A stretch of DNA of 5,208 nt from Collinsella sp. (GTDB lineage: Bacteria > Actinomycetota > Coriobacteriia > Coriobacteriales > Coriobacteriaceae). Both the position numbers and the translations under genes were made by a program. The stretch lies in contig JAIJJM010000193.1 of assembly GCA_022728415.1 (NCBI GenBank), positions 1 through 5,208 of the forward strand. Reading direction: 5' to 3'. Of the stretch, positions 5,058-5,208 are shown piece after piece. Positions within the stretch are counted from its first letter, which is position 1. The number at the start of each line of letters is the position of its first letter. Below the pieces are notes generated by a model. It ran no database searches. It was not told the origin of the DNA and saw only the letters and a list, made by a program, of their open reading frames with translations.

Positions 5058-5201
5058 AATTTGAAGACCCCACAGGTCAAACAAAAGTCAGCGAGAGCCC
5101 GCCAGAGCGAGCAAGGTGACGTGAAAGAGGAGGGCATAGGCCTTTTGGCCATGCCCGACGATTGAACGTCAGATTGCCGCTCTGGCGGGCTCGCAGTGTC
5201 G
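5058..5201 (+). repeat. Nested-hairpin repeat element, copy 2
   Basis: A diverged direct copy of the element at 3887-4034, starting one base after the toxin stop codon. Outer arms 5091-5122 and 5166-5194 pair as GCGAG..CCCGCCAGAGCG against CGCTCTGGCGGGCTCGC with a 2-nt bulge, then through GCAA/TTGC and TGACGT/ACGTCA with two mismatches between. The inner hairpin is GGGCAT-A-GGCC (5132-5142), TTTT loop, GGCCATGCCC (5147-5156), with a one-base bulge at the same place as in copy 1. There are no flanking A and T tracts. Similarity to copy 1 ends at GTCG; the last 7 bases of the window are outside it. Confidence 0.8.
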
Positions 5202-5208
5202 AGGGGTT

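Noticed and set aside
3887..5201. CRISPR array or integron attC sites as an explanation for the repeats.
   Set aside because: There are only two long, diverged copies separated by a whole operon, with no regular short repeats and spacers and no integrase or cas gene.

Overview
The window reads as chromosomal DNA of a moderately high-GC bacterium. The phosphofructokinase type, the secreted-type amide hydrolase and the RelB-like/PIN pair, together with the overall style, suggest an actinobacterial gut commensal of the Coriobacteriia, perhaps Collinsella or a relative. That placement rests on general impression, not on a marker gene.

Left half. Positions 1-1038 (minus strand) hold the first 346 codons of a 6-phosphofructokinase that runs off the left edge. 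Just upstream is a compact extended -10 promoter, and a 33-bp region with a perfect 12-bp inverted repeat lies where its -35 should be. Next on the same strand (1179-2264) is a membrane-anchored Ntn-type linear amide C-N hydrolase with its nucleophilic cysteine at an internal position. Across a 161-bp divergent gap, an M18 zinc aminopeptidase is read to the right (2426-3811). It has all its metal ligands and ends in a hairpin that begins on the last base of its stop codon.

Right half. After the peptidase is a 380-bp non-coding stretch. It contains a terminator hairpin, a long nested-hairpin repeat (3887-4034), a second strong hairpin, short operator-like repeats and a good sigma-70-type promoter. 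This leads into a two-gene toxin-antitoxin operon: a RelB/DinJ-like ribbon-helix-helix antitoxin (4192-4572) overlapping by 8 bases with a PIN-domain ribonuclease toxin (4565-5056). Immediately after the toxin stop codon a second, diverged copy of the nested-hairpin repeat begins (5058-5201), in the same orientation as the first. The toxin-antitoxin cassette is therefore bracketed by two direct copies of a structured repeat.

The most interesting signal is that repeat. The two copies differ in sequence, but several differences are paired so that base-pairing is kept in both the inner and the outer stem. This indicates selection or mechanism acting on a folded DNA or RNA form. The housekeeping genes on the left show no obvious functional link to the cassette. 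The peptidase and the amide hydrolase could both act on peptide or acyl-amino-acid nutrients, but that is only inferred from family roles.
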